A program made the translations under genes and the position numbers. Source: an uncultured Bartonella sp. (lineage in GTDB: Bacteria > Pseudomonadota > Alphaproteobacteria > Rhizobiales > Rhizobiaceae). Taken from it: a stretch of DNA of 17,746 bases. The DNA lies in assembly GCA_946481695.1 (NCBI GenBank), contig CAMLON010000034.1, forward strand, positions 1 to 17,746, read 5' to 3'. Shown here in pieces: positions 1 through 5,929 of this stretch. A model generated the notes under the pieces. That model was not told where the DNA came from. It was given only the letters and a program-made list of their open reading frames with translations, and made no database searches. Within the stretch, counting starts at the first letter, position 1, and each line of letters opens with the position of its first letter.

Positions 1-74
1 CATGCTCTGGATTGGGCTGCCGCATCAATGACATCCTGATTAAGATTTTCTGCCATGAAATTGTCTGTTGACAT
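1..74 (-). CDS. 5' end of an unidentified protein (partial)
   Basis: An open frame reading leftwards off the window edge. It starts with ATG at 74-72 and gives MSTDNFMAENLNQDVIDAAA, then QSRA. An AGGA-type ribosome binding site lies about eight bases upstream of this ATG. The in-frame ATG at 56-54 has no such site, so 74 is the preferred start. Only about 24 residues are visible and I do not recognise the family. The gene is divergent from the TerB-like gene at 195, so both promoters must lie in the roughly 120 bases between them. Confidence 0.5.
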   Translation of the reverse strand, partial: MSTDNFMAENLNQDVIDAAAQSRA

Positions 75-194
75 GGGGTTTTATCCTGAATTTGAATCGT
101 TTAAGAAAGCTCTATGGCTCAAACGGCTTTTCGTCAATCATCGGAAGAAAAAAACCGGAAAAAACCTCGAAAGAATACGATCAGGGGGAAGATT

Positions 195-605
195 ATGGAA
201 ATATTGACTGCGCAAGAAGCATTAATATACATTATGGTCACTACTTCTGCTGCTGACGCAGCGGTGAGCGACAATGAACTGAAATTGATTAGCGAAATTG
301 TTGCGCGTCTTCCGGTATTTAGTGGATTCGACGAGGAGCGGCTTGATGCTTTGGCGGCCGAATGTTGTTCTTATCTCGGCCTTGACGATGGACTTGAAAG
401 AATACTTGAAATGACCCGTGCGGCTCTTTCCGCCAGATTGCGTGACACAGCTTATGCCTTGGCTGTTGAAGTTGCGGCGAGCGATCTTGATGTCAGGCAG
501 GAAGAGTTGATGTTTTTACAAATTTTGCGCGAGCATTTCGAGCTTGAAGATTTGACTGTTGCAGCGATTGAACGTTCGGCGCGTATTCGCTTCAGAAAAG
601 CTTGA
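195..605 (+). CDS. TerB-like / tellurite resistance family small protein
   Basis: A 136-residue, all-helical acidic protein. After an N-terminal helix with ALIYIMVTTSAADAAVSDNE it shows the pattern of the TerB fold: a helix, an acidic AADAAVSDNELKLI turn, then a second similar acidic segment (AASDLDVRQEELMFLQIL) near residue 95. This two-lobed acidic helical pattern is what TerB/DjlA-type domains use to bind metal, and such small proteins are usually annotated as tellurite resistance TerB family. The start at 195 is chosen because an AGGGGGAAG Shine-Dalgarno lies just upstream. An upstream in-frame ATG at 114 would add a 27-residue Lys/Arg/Glu-rich extension with no site in front of it. No other ter genes are nearby, so a real role in tellurite resistance is doubtful. 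It stands alone and faces the convergent gene at 756-1343. Confidence 0.75.
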   Translation: MEILTAQEALIYIMVTTSAADAAVSDNELKLISEIVARLPVFSGFDEERLDALAAECCSYLGLDDGLERILEMTRAALSARLRDTAYALAVEVAASDLDVRQEELMFLQILREHFELEDLTVAAIERSARIRFRKA

Positions 606-694
606 GACAGTGTTTTTGGACCGCGATGGAATGCATTCGGTCAATCGTTCAAAACTATATAAATATAAGAATTCATGTTTGAACATGACATTCT

Positions 695-732
695 GACAGT
701 CCAGTCAAAATCCTGTTTGTTAAAGGGCTGTC
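695..732. terminator. possible convergent terminator hairpin
   Basis: GACAGTCC (695-702) pairs with GGGCTGTC (725-732) apart from one G-U wobble, with a 22-base loop. It sits between two convergent stop codons (605 and 756). There is no clean T-run on either side, so it is a weak call. Confidence 0.3.
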
Positions 733-755
733 TATTGATGTGAAATGGTGGAGAA

Positions 756-1343
756 TTACTTCTCGTATGGGGAGTAAATTCCGGGGTCCTGATCGTCTTC
801 CGGATTGGTTGTTATATCCTCATCAAGGGCAGTTTGTCTGAACTGCAATTCCTGATCGTCGAGAAAGTTTTTCAAAGCAATGCTCACACGTGTGGCTGCT
901 TCGCTATTGCTATCAATCATCGCGTCAAGAAAATCCTTTAATGAAATACCGATGAGGTCAAATCCGAGGTCTTTTTCAACGGCCCGAAGATCATAAGTAT
1001 TTCGGGGAGAATATAGAATTTCTTTCAGATAGGCTGCTGCTTCCTGAATTGGCAAGCCATGCGGTTTTTCAAGGCCGAATTTTTCGGAAAGCAAATAGAG
1101 GAGCTTTTCTTCTTCATCCTCGATCTCTTCGGCACTTTTCCGGTTATCCAAAGGTTTGAAGCGATTGGCAACCTGACGTGCGCCATTTTCGGCCTGCGAA
1201 GAGGTGCTCGGCGTTACGGCATTGAATGTTTCTGCAAGAGTGTCGGAACTTGAATCACCATCAAGATTCTTTGCACGACGGTTTGTAAGCTCTGTAGCCG
1301 CCGCTACAGTGACATAAGTTTGCACAGGAATGGGTGGAATCAT
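756..1343 (-). CDS. conserved-looking hypothetical protein
   Basis: A 195-residue, acidic, soluble protein that I do not recognise. Residues 1-75 are low complexity and Ser/Thr/Ala-rich, suggesting disorder. Residues 75-170 are helix-rich with well-spaced hydrophobic positions (EEEKLLYLLSEKFGLEK, IQEAAAYLKEILYS, DLIGISLKDFLDAMIDS, RVSIALKNFLDD). The tail is acidic (NPEDDQDPGIYSPYEK). There is no signal peptide, membrane segment or Cys pair. The ATG at 1343 has an AAGGGA site six bases upstream, which supports the start and argues that the frame is real. The gene is convergent with the TerB-like gene, and its promoter would lie at the edge of the very AT-rich gap to its right. The disordered-then-helical layout would suit a small regulatory or scaffold protein, but no function can be assigned. 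Confidence 0.75.
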   Translation of the reverse strand: MIPPIPVQTYVTVAAATELTNRRAKNLDGDSSSDTLAETFNAVTPSTSSQAENGARQVANRFKPLDNRKSAEEIEDEEEKLLYLLSEKFGLEKPHGLPIQEAAAYLKEILYSPRNTYDLRAVEKDLGFDLIGISLKDFLDAMIDSNSEAATRVSIALKNFLDDQELQFRQTALDEDITTNPEDDQDPGIYSPYEK

Positions 1344-1801
1344 GGCAAATCCCTTTCCGGCATTGAAAAATAAAAGATAAACGATTGTAGGAAAGCGTGC
1401 AATTGTTTTAAATTTTAATTTTATTGGTATAATTTAAAGTTAAAAATTATAATATTTTTCATTTAAATACATATATTTAAAAGGATAGAATATTTAAAAA
1501 TCATATAATGGATTTTAGGGATAGAGATATTTTTTAAACTTTTAATTGATAATATTGAATATTATTTATCGTGTTTTATGAGAGAAAATCTCTGAATTTG
1601 ATAAATCTGCTGACATCATTGCGCTTTTCCCTGTTAAAATCATGGACAAAAATATTTCAACCGGTCGGACACAAAGGAAAATGTGCCCCTGCATGTTGTC
1701 GGCAAGAGTTCTGTGATAAACATGTTTTCAAGTTCCAAACGAAGAAAGTATGTTGATTTCTTGTCGGTTTCATGTGTTTGTTTGGCTAAAGGAGAATGAA
1801 C
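1344..1801. other. AT-rich intergenic region without a gene
   Basis: This 458-base stretch separates the divergent genes at 1343 (minus) and 1802 (plus). From about 1390 to 1600 it is almost pure A/T, with runs such as TTTTAAATTTTAATTTTATT, and it is clearly poorer in G/C than any coding region here. Short frames inside it have no ribosome binding sites. A near-palindrome GATAATATT-G-AATATTATT lies at 1548-1566. The region probably holds both promoters; I see no RNA gene. Confidence 0.6.
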
Positions 1802-2038
1802 ATGAAGCCAATATTCATCCAGTTGCAATGTGCACCGGGTACAGCTTACGACGTTGCCGATATACTTTATGAGCGCGAGATCGTTTCGGAACTCTATTCC
1901 ACAAGTGGCGAATTCGAGCTTCTGGCAAAGATCTATATCGAAGAGGGCAAGGATATCGGTAAATTCATCAATGACAACATTCTTGATATACCCGGTATCA
2001 CGCGGTCTTTGACAACACTGACATTTACTGCATTCTAA
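1802..2038 (+). CDS. stand-alone Lrp/AsnC ligand-binding (RAM) domain protein
   Basis: A 78-residue protein starting MKPIFIQLQCAPGTAYDVAD. It matches the effector-binding half of Lrp/AsnC regulators (RAM domain): beta strand, the PGTAYDVADIL helix, SELYSTSGEFELLAKIYI, then a helix and the closing IPGITRSLTTLTFTAF. This corresponds to the v..t.G.yDl..kv.. and i..ipGV..t.T.. signatures of the family. There is no helix-turn-helix, so it cannot bind DNA alone. Related stand-alone RAM proteins form dimers or higher oligomers and bind amino acids or pair with full-length Lrp proteins; which applies here is unknown. The start at 1802 is chosen because AAAGGAG (1788-1794) is seven bases away, whereas the in-frame ATG at 1796 is too close to it. 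The next gene starts 44 bases downstream on the same strand. Confidence 0.85.
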   Translation: MKPIFIQLQCAPGTAYDVADILYEREIVSELYSTSGEFELLAKIYIEEGKDIGKFINDNILDIPGITRSLTTLTFTAF

Positions 2039-2082
2039 ATCCGGATTAAACGGAGAATGGGCAAGAAGAGCCGGAGCAGCTT

Positions 2083-2448
2083 ATGCGGTCGGTAAAACTT
2101 CATCTTTCGCGGTTTGTGCTGGTTTTTGCGATTACTGTTCAATCAGTCGTGATGGCGCAGGCTGCTTTAATCGGCTTCAATGCTGCCGGAAAATCCTATG
2201 GCGGCATAATTTGCTCGGCATCAGGCGCTAGAAAAAGCTTGCCAACAGGACATGCGCCAATGCCGGCTTGTTGTGTCGGCGGGTGCATTCTTTCTGCGGC
2301 ACTGCAAATATCCCGACCCGATGATAACTTCCTTGAAATATCGGAGCGGTCAAGCGAGCCGATTGGCATTTTATTGGCATTGTCACTTCTTGGACAATAT
2401 AATTTTTGCCTATATGACGCACGCTCGCCGCCACATAGATTTTCCTGA
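2083..2448 (+). CDS. DUF2946-like small cysteine protein (copper context)
   Basis: A 121-residue protein with an N-terminal hydrophobic segment (residues 10-30, FVLVFAITVQSVVMAQAALIG), a cysteine-rich middle (IICSASG near 44, then PMPACCVGGC near 60-68), a second hydrophobic stretch (about 93-104, IGILLALSLL) and a C-terminal ARSPPHRFS. This layout of signal/anchor, a short Cys cluster and an ARxPP tail is that of DUF2946 proteins, which commonly sit next to copper chaperone genes. It likely lies in the membrane or periplasm. The Cys-Cys-x-x-x-Cys cluster suggests metal binding, which is an inference. A GGAG site six bases before ATG 2083 supports the start. The PCuAC gene follows 116 bases later on the same strand. 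Confidence 0.65.
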   Translation: MRSVKLHLSRFVLVFAITVQSVVMAQAALIGFNAAGKSYGGIICSASGARKSLPTGHAPMPACCVGGCILSAALQISRPDDNFLEISERSSEPIGILLALSLLGQYNFCLYDARSPPHRFS

Positions 2449-2564
2449 ACAGATTTTATTGGCCGTCGAGCGTTACTTTTTGGTCCACATACAAAACTTC
2501 ACGTGTAGCGGTCATCCGGAATTTTTTAGTAATCGAATGTTATTCCGAATATCAGGAGTTATTT

Positions 2565-3104
2565 ATGTCATACACTTTTCAAAAATCTTCAAATTCATTC
2601 AAGGCAGTCATTGCTTTGATAGCGGCCTCTGTTTGTTACATTTTTTTGAGTTCTTTCAATTGTGCTTTTGCCGACGCATTTAAAATCGGCAATATCGAAA
2701 TTACCAATGTCTGGGCACGTGCAACTCCCAATGGTGCGAAAGTTGCCGGTGGTTTTTTCACCATTGTCAATCATGGTAAAGAAGCTGATAGGCTGGTGTC
2801 TCTATCGTCGGAATTGTCCGATAAAGCACAAATCCATTCCATGGAAATGGCTGATGGTGTCATGAAAATGCGCCATCAGGCGGATGGTGTGGTCATTCCG
2901 GCCGGTGGAACAGTCGAATTCAAACCGGGCAGCTTCCATGTTATGTTTATGGATCTCGACAAAACCTTGAACAAGGGTGACGAGTTCAAGGCAAAAATGG
3001 TTTTTGAAAAAGCCGGCACTGTCGATGTGGTCTTTACTGTTTCGGGCATTGGTGCACAAGCACCGGATTCAATGCATGCCAATCATGAAGAACATCAGCA
3101 TTAA
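2565..3104 (+). CDS. periplasmic copper chaperone PCuAC
   Basis: A 179-residue secreted protein. Residues 1-36 are a signal peptide (basic N-end, hydrophobic AVIALIAASVCYIFLSS, then a likely cut after NCAFA). The mature part carries the PCuAC pattern: ITNVWARATPNG near residue 46, the metal ligands H91 and M93 in the IHSME motif, M102, and the H125-x-M127 pair in PGSFHVMFM. These make the H(M)-M-H-x-M Cu(I) site. A His-rich tail (HANHEEHQH) may add Cu binding. Family members carry Cu(I) to the CuA or CuB centre of cytochrome oxidase, usually with a SCO protein. No SCO gene is in this window. AGGAG lies seven bases before ATG 2565. It is probably co-transcribed with the DUF2946-like gene upstream. 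Confidence 0.92.
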   Translation: MSYTFQKSSNSFKAVIALIAASVCYIFLSSFNCAFADAFKIGNIEITNVWARATPNGAKVAGGFFTIVNHGKEADRLVSLSSELSDKAQIHSMEMADGVMKMRHQADGVVIPAGGTVEFKPGSFHVMFMDLDKTLNKGDEFKAKMVFEKAGTVDVVFTVSGIGAQAPDSMHANHEEHQH

Positions 3105-3141
3105 AAACTGCTTTTAGAATTAAAATTTTCACGAAAAAATA

Positions 3142-3171
3142 AAATGCGTGGCGGAATTTTGTCACGCATTT
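3142..3171. terminator. convergent terminator between PCuAC gene and alkB
   Basis: AAATGCGTG (3142-3150) and CACGCATTT (3163-3171) form a nine-base perfect stem around a 12-base loop. On the minus strand the stem is followed by a T-rich tail (TATTTTTTCG), so it serves alkB best. It may also stop the plus-strand copper gene. Confidence 0.5.
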
Positions 3172-3314
3172 CTGTTGATCGAGATTTTTATTCAAGTTTT
3201 TAAAAGTAATCACGAATTTAAAGACATTACCAAGAGAAGTTTTCACGTGAAACGCTTCCATTATAGTCGGGCGGCTACCTTCATAGAGTAAGCTTCAATG
3301 ATGAGATTTCCATT

Positions 3315-3983
3315 TTACCCGACAGGTGTAATACGTCGCAAAGTCAGATTGATACGGCCGGGAACTTTCAAAAGTGTAGAAGTTTCAGGATAAATCCGGT
3401 CAACACCATGAAACGCAAGACGCATATCGCCGCCGAATATAATAACATCACCGCTATTCAACCGTAAGGAATGGGTTTTTCCGCCTTTGACTGGCGTTCC
3501 TACACGAAAGAGACACGTATCGCCCAAAGAAATCGAGATAACAGGTGCGGCAAGTTCACCTTCATCCTTGTCCTGATGCATTCCCATGCGTGCGTCCGGC
3601 GAATAAAAGTTGATGAGGCAGGCTTCCGGCGGAGCGGAAAATCCCGATAATTTTTGCCATAACTCTAGGAGTTGTCGGGGAATTTCCGGCCATGGTTTTT
3701 GCGTTCGAGGATGTGTTTCCTGATAGCGATAGCCGCGATCTTTGTCGGTAACCCAGCCGAGTTTTCCGCAATTGGTTTGCCTGACACTCATCGGCTTTCC
3801 GGTCTTTGGCATTCTGGGAACAAATAATGGCGCTTGCCGGACGATTTCTCTCACTTCGTCAACCAGATTTTCCTGATCGGTGCGATTGAAATAGTTCGGA
3901 AAATAATCAAAGCCGTAAAAATCCATCCTTTGAAAATAAACAGACTCTGACGGCTCTTCAAGATGCTGGACATCATTCGCCAT
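3315..3983 (-). CDS. alkB: AlkB-type 2-oxoglutarate/Fe(II)-dependent dioxygenase
   Basis: A 222-residue protein from the ATG at 3983. The Fe(II) facial triad is visible as H136-x-D138 (MGMHQDKDE) and H192 (MRLAFHGVDRI). The 2-oxoglutarate/substrate arginines lie in the C-terminal RINLTLRR. The substrate-lid segment VRQTNCGKLGWVTD and the ACLINFY strand are typical of bacterial AlkB. The family removes methyl lesions such as 1-methyladenine and 3-methylcytosine from DNA by oxidative demethylation. The start is uncertain. An in-frame TTG at 3989 adds two residues and neither start has a good Shine-Dalgarno. The gene stands alone, without ada or alkA beside it, and the repeat array lies upstream of its promoter region. 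Length and motifs are intact. Confidence 0.93.
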   Translation of the reverse strand: MANDVQHLEEPSESVYFQRMDFYGFDYFPNYFNRTDQENLVDEVREIVRQAPLFVPRMPKTGKPMSVRQTNCGKLGWVTDKDRGYRYQETHPRTQKPWPEIPRQLLELWQKLSGFSAPPEACLINFYSPDARMGMHQDKDEGELAAPVISISLGDTCLFRVGTPVKGGKTHSLRLNSGDVIIFGGDMRLAFHGVDRIYPETSTLLKVPGRINLTLRRITPVG

Positions 3984-4322
3984 GCTCAAGCACCGAAAAG
4001 ATGAAGTTCCTTCAAGACCGTATATAATGCTATGGACTTTGATGTATCAGCTTGGCTTTTCCGCTTTTTGTGAATAGTTGCAGTTGAGTGGAATTTTTTA
4101 AAAAACAGAAAAATTGCAGCGGATAAAGGCTTATATAGTGACGTTTTGTCAGGGAAATTTGACATGAGCAAATGGTGGCCAGGATCGGGTCACTCTGTCA
4201 GAGAAACAGATTTATCAATCTTTATTTTTGACAGGCAAACATTATGTCCTGCGGGGAAAACCTGTCTGGAATGGCTGTTCTTGTTTTTCAGCGATAGTTC
4301 GTCCAAACTTCATAGATGTCAT
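3984..4322. other. intergenic region upstream of alkB
   Basis: About 340 bases between the alkB start and the first repeat copy. It presumably contains the leftward alkB promoter. Short frames cross it on both strands but none has a recognisable ribosome binding site or protein family. I see no RNA gene or terminator. Confidence 0.4.
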
Positions 4323-4735
4323 CCCGAAAACCGCTTCACACTTTTCGGGATAGGTTTTGAGTGCCCGCGCATCTTGTCCGAAAACCGCTTCACACTTTTC
4401 GGGATGCGTTTTGGTTACCCGCGCATCTTGTCCGAAAACCGTTTCACACTTTTCGGGATGCGTTTTGGTTACCCGCGCATCTTGTCCGAAAACCGTTTCA
4501 CACTTTTCGGGATGAGTTTTGAGTGCCCGCGCATCTTATCCGAAAACCGTTTCACACTTTTCGGGATGGGTTTTGGTTACCCGCGCATCTTATCCGAAAA
4601 CCGTTTCACACTTTTCGGGATGAGTTTTAAGTGCCCGCGCATCTTGTCCGAAAACCGCTTCACACTTTTCGGGATGGGTTTTTAAGTGCCCGCGCATCTT
4701 GTCCGAAAACCGCTTCACACTTTTCGGGATGCGCG
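4323..4735. repeat. eight-copy 54-bp tandem array of a palindromic REP-like element
   Basis: A core starting CCGAAAACCG(C/T)TTCACAC and ending TTTTCGGGAT recurs at 4324, 4378, 4432, 4486, 4540, 4594, 4648 and 4703. The period is exactly 54 bases, except for one extra T before the last copy. Within the core, CCGAAAA and TTTTCGG are inverted repeats around an 11-base loop, so each copy can form a hairpin on either strand. The roughly 29-base linker always ends CCCGCGCATCTT(G/A)T. It comes in two versions, one with TTTGGTTACCC and one with TTTGAGTGCCC or TTTAAGTGCCC. The array begins just after TCAT at 4319-4322 and stops about 25 bases before the kbp stop codon. I recall similar single palindromes scattered through Rhizobiales genomes; the tandem amplification is what stands out. 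Confidence 0.95.
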
Positions 4736-4758
4736 GGGTATGCGGTGTAATAAAATAA

Positions 4759-5295
4759 TCAGGCCTGATTGAGGTCGGGGATGCGCAGCTTTTGGCCGGG
4801 GAAGATTTTTTCAGGCGATTTCAACATAGGCTTGTTTGCCTCGAAAATAATTTTGTTTTTGTCGCCATGACCTTTTCCATAAACTTCTTCAGCAATCTTC
4901 CACAAAGTGTCACCCTTTTTCACTTCATAAAAATGCGGTTCTGCCGGTTGTGAACCTGACGATTGTGTGGCAGCAGAGGCTGAAGATGTTTGTGAAGTGC
5001 CGGACTGTGTCGTTTGACTGCTTGCCGGTTTTTGGCCGTTTTCTACTTTGAGATTATCGGTATTGACCGATTCAATGCTGTGAAGGTTGCCAACGGCAAG
5101 AATTGCTTTTTCAAGTGTTGCCTGATCTTTGACAGCGCCGGTCAGAATTGCTTTGCCATTCTCGACCGCAACTTTGACGTTTTCTGTTCCAAGATTAAGG
5201 CCATCCAAAGCTGTTTTAATGCTTTGCGCGTCAGGGGCTTGTTCCCCGAGGCCAAGTTTTTCACCAACCGATTTTACGAAATTAAAAAGTCCCAT
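4759..5295 (-). CDS. kbp: BON and LysM domain protein, Kbp/YgaU-like
   Basis: A 178-residue protein that aligns by eye with E. coli YgaU/Kbp: the same MGLFNFVK start with GEKL, and the same C-terminus around NKI.FEANKPMLKSP and FPGQKLRIP. Residues 22-85 are a BON domain (NVKVAVENGKAILTGAV). Residues 122-173 are a LysM domain (YEVKKGDTLWKIAEEVYG). Between them, residues 88-119 are a Ser/Thr/Gln-rich linker much longer than in E. coli Kbp (149 residues). Kbp is a cytoplasmic potassium-binding protein, and no signal peptide is seen here either; LysM domains in general bind peptidoglycan. An AAAGGAG site sits just upstream of ATG 5295. The 3' end abuts the tandem palindromic array, so its mRNA may carry several hairpins. 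Confidence 0.9.
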   Translation of the reverse strand: MGLFNFVKSVGEKLGLGEQAPDAQSIKTALDGLNLGTENVKVAVENGKAILTGAVKDQATLEKAILAVGNLHSIESVNTDNLKVENGQKPASSQTTQSGTSQTSSASAATQSSGSQPAEPHFYEVKKGDTLWKIAEEVYGKGHGDKNKIIFEANKPMLKSPEKIFPGQKLRIPDLNQA

Positions 5296-5360
5296 TGCAT
5301 TCTCCTTTCAAGAAAATGCGCGTCTTGCCCTTTTGAAGGGGGAGCGGCACATCGTTAGAG

Positions 5361-5393
5361 CGGAAACCCGTGTTCCGTCTTTCAATGAAAGAC
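5361..5393. other. two adjacent small hairpins between arfB and kbp
   Basis: CGGAA (5361-5365) pairs with TTCCG (5373-5377), and GTCTTTC (5377-5383) pairs with GAAAGAC (5387-5393) across a three-base loop. They lie between the arfB stop (5414) and the kbp start (5295), both minus strand. No T-run follows, so this could be an attenuator or processing site rather than a terminator. Confidence 0.35.
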
Positions 5394-5413
5394 ATAGAGC
5401 AGGAATTTAAATT

Positions 5414-5851
5414 TCAATCAGGAGTTACTTTTGAACGAGCCTTTTTCACTTCCGAACGAATGTTTTTGGCTTTCAATCTTCGTTCAATCGAACTTTTGGT
5501 CGGTTTGGTTTTACGCCGTTTTGGCGGCGGTGGTTCAGCCGCTTTTTTAATAAGTGAAACAAGTCTTTCACGCGCATCTTGCCGGTTTTTTTCCTGCAAA
5601 CGAAAACGCGATGCTTCAATGAGAATTTCGCCCTCTTTTGTTGCTTTTTGTCCGGACAATTTTATGAGGCGGGTGAATATATCGTGGGGAAGGCCTGCCC
5701 GATAAGCAAAAAACCGTAATTGGACAGCCGTGGCAACCTTGTTGACATTTTGTCCTCCAGGTCCCGAAGCACGAATGAAACTTTCCGCTATATCGCTTTC
5801 GCGTATGCGGATTTTCGCACTGATAAAAAGTTCGCCTGTATCGCTTTTCAT
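5414..5851 (-). CDS. arfB: alternative ribosome-rescue peptidyl-tRNA hydrolase ArfB (YaeJ)
   Basis: A 145-residue protein with the release-factor catalytic motif at residues 30-38 (GPGGQNVNK), GGQ being residues 32-34. Just before it comes the typical ESFIRASG segment. The C-terminal 40 residues are strongly basic (KRRKTKPTKSSIERRLKAK and beyond); in ArfB this tail enters the empty mRNA channel of a stalled ribosome. The protein releases the nascent chain from ribosomes stalled without a stop codon, as a backup to tmRNA. It is much too short for RF1/RF2 and lacks their codon-recognition domain. The start codon has no clear Shine-Dalgarno. It is followed leftwards by kbp, with 118 bases between. 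The pckA terminator lies just upstream, so it must have its own promoter. Confidence 0.93.
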   Translation of the reverse strand: MKSDTGELFISAKIRIRESDIAESFIRASGPGGQNVNKVATAVQLRFFAYRAGLPHDIFTRLIKLSGQKATKEGEILIEASRFRLQEKNRQDARERLVSLIKKAAEPPPPKRRKTKPTKSSIERRLKAKNIRSEVKKARSKVTPD

Positions 5852-5883
5852 TTGTGCAATTATAACGTCGATACGCCAATAAA

Positions 5884-5910
5884 AAAGCCCGGTTACAAGA
5901 ACCGGGCTTT
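5884..5910 (-). terminator. Rho-independent terminator of pckA
   Basis: AAAGCCCGGTT (5884-5894) and AACCGGGCTTT (5900-5910) form a perfect 11-base stem with a five-base loop. On the minus strand it is followed by a T-run (complement of AAAAAA at 5881-5886). It lies 20 bases after the pckA stop codon. Confidence 0.92.
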
Positions 5911-5929
5911 CATTTGTTTATTTTTAAAT

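Noticed and set aside
195..605. Active tellurite resistance locus
   Set aside because: Only a lone TerB-like protein is present, without terC, terD or other partners, so the resistance label is not supported.
1548..1570. Fur-type iron operator
   Set aside because: The near-palindrome sits in a region that is almost only A/T, where such matches arise by chance, and no iron gene is adjacent.
2252..2683. Plus-strand frame of 143 codons between the two copper genes
   Set aside because: It overlaps both genes in another frame; the overlapped genes have signal peptides, metal motifs and good ribosome binding sites, and this frame has none.
3986..4171. Minus-strand 61-codon frame just upstream of alkB
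   Set aside because: It has no ribosome binding site or family and spans the probable alkB promoter region.
4323..4735. CRISPR array
   Set aside because: The segments between the repeats are copies of each other and not unique spacers, the unit is itself palindromic through its core, and no cas genes are nearby.
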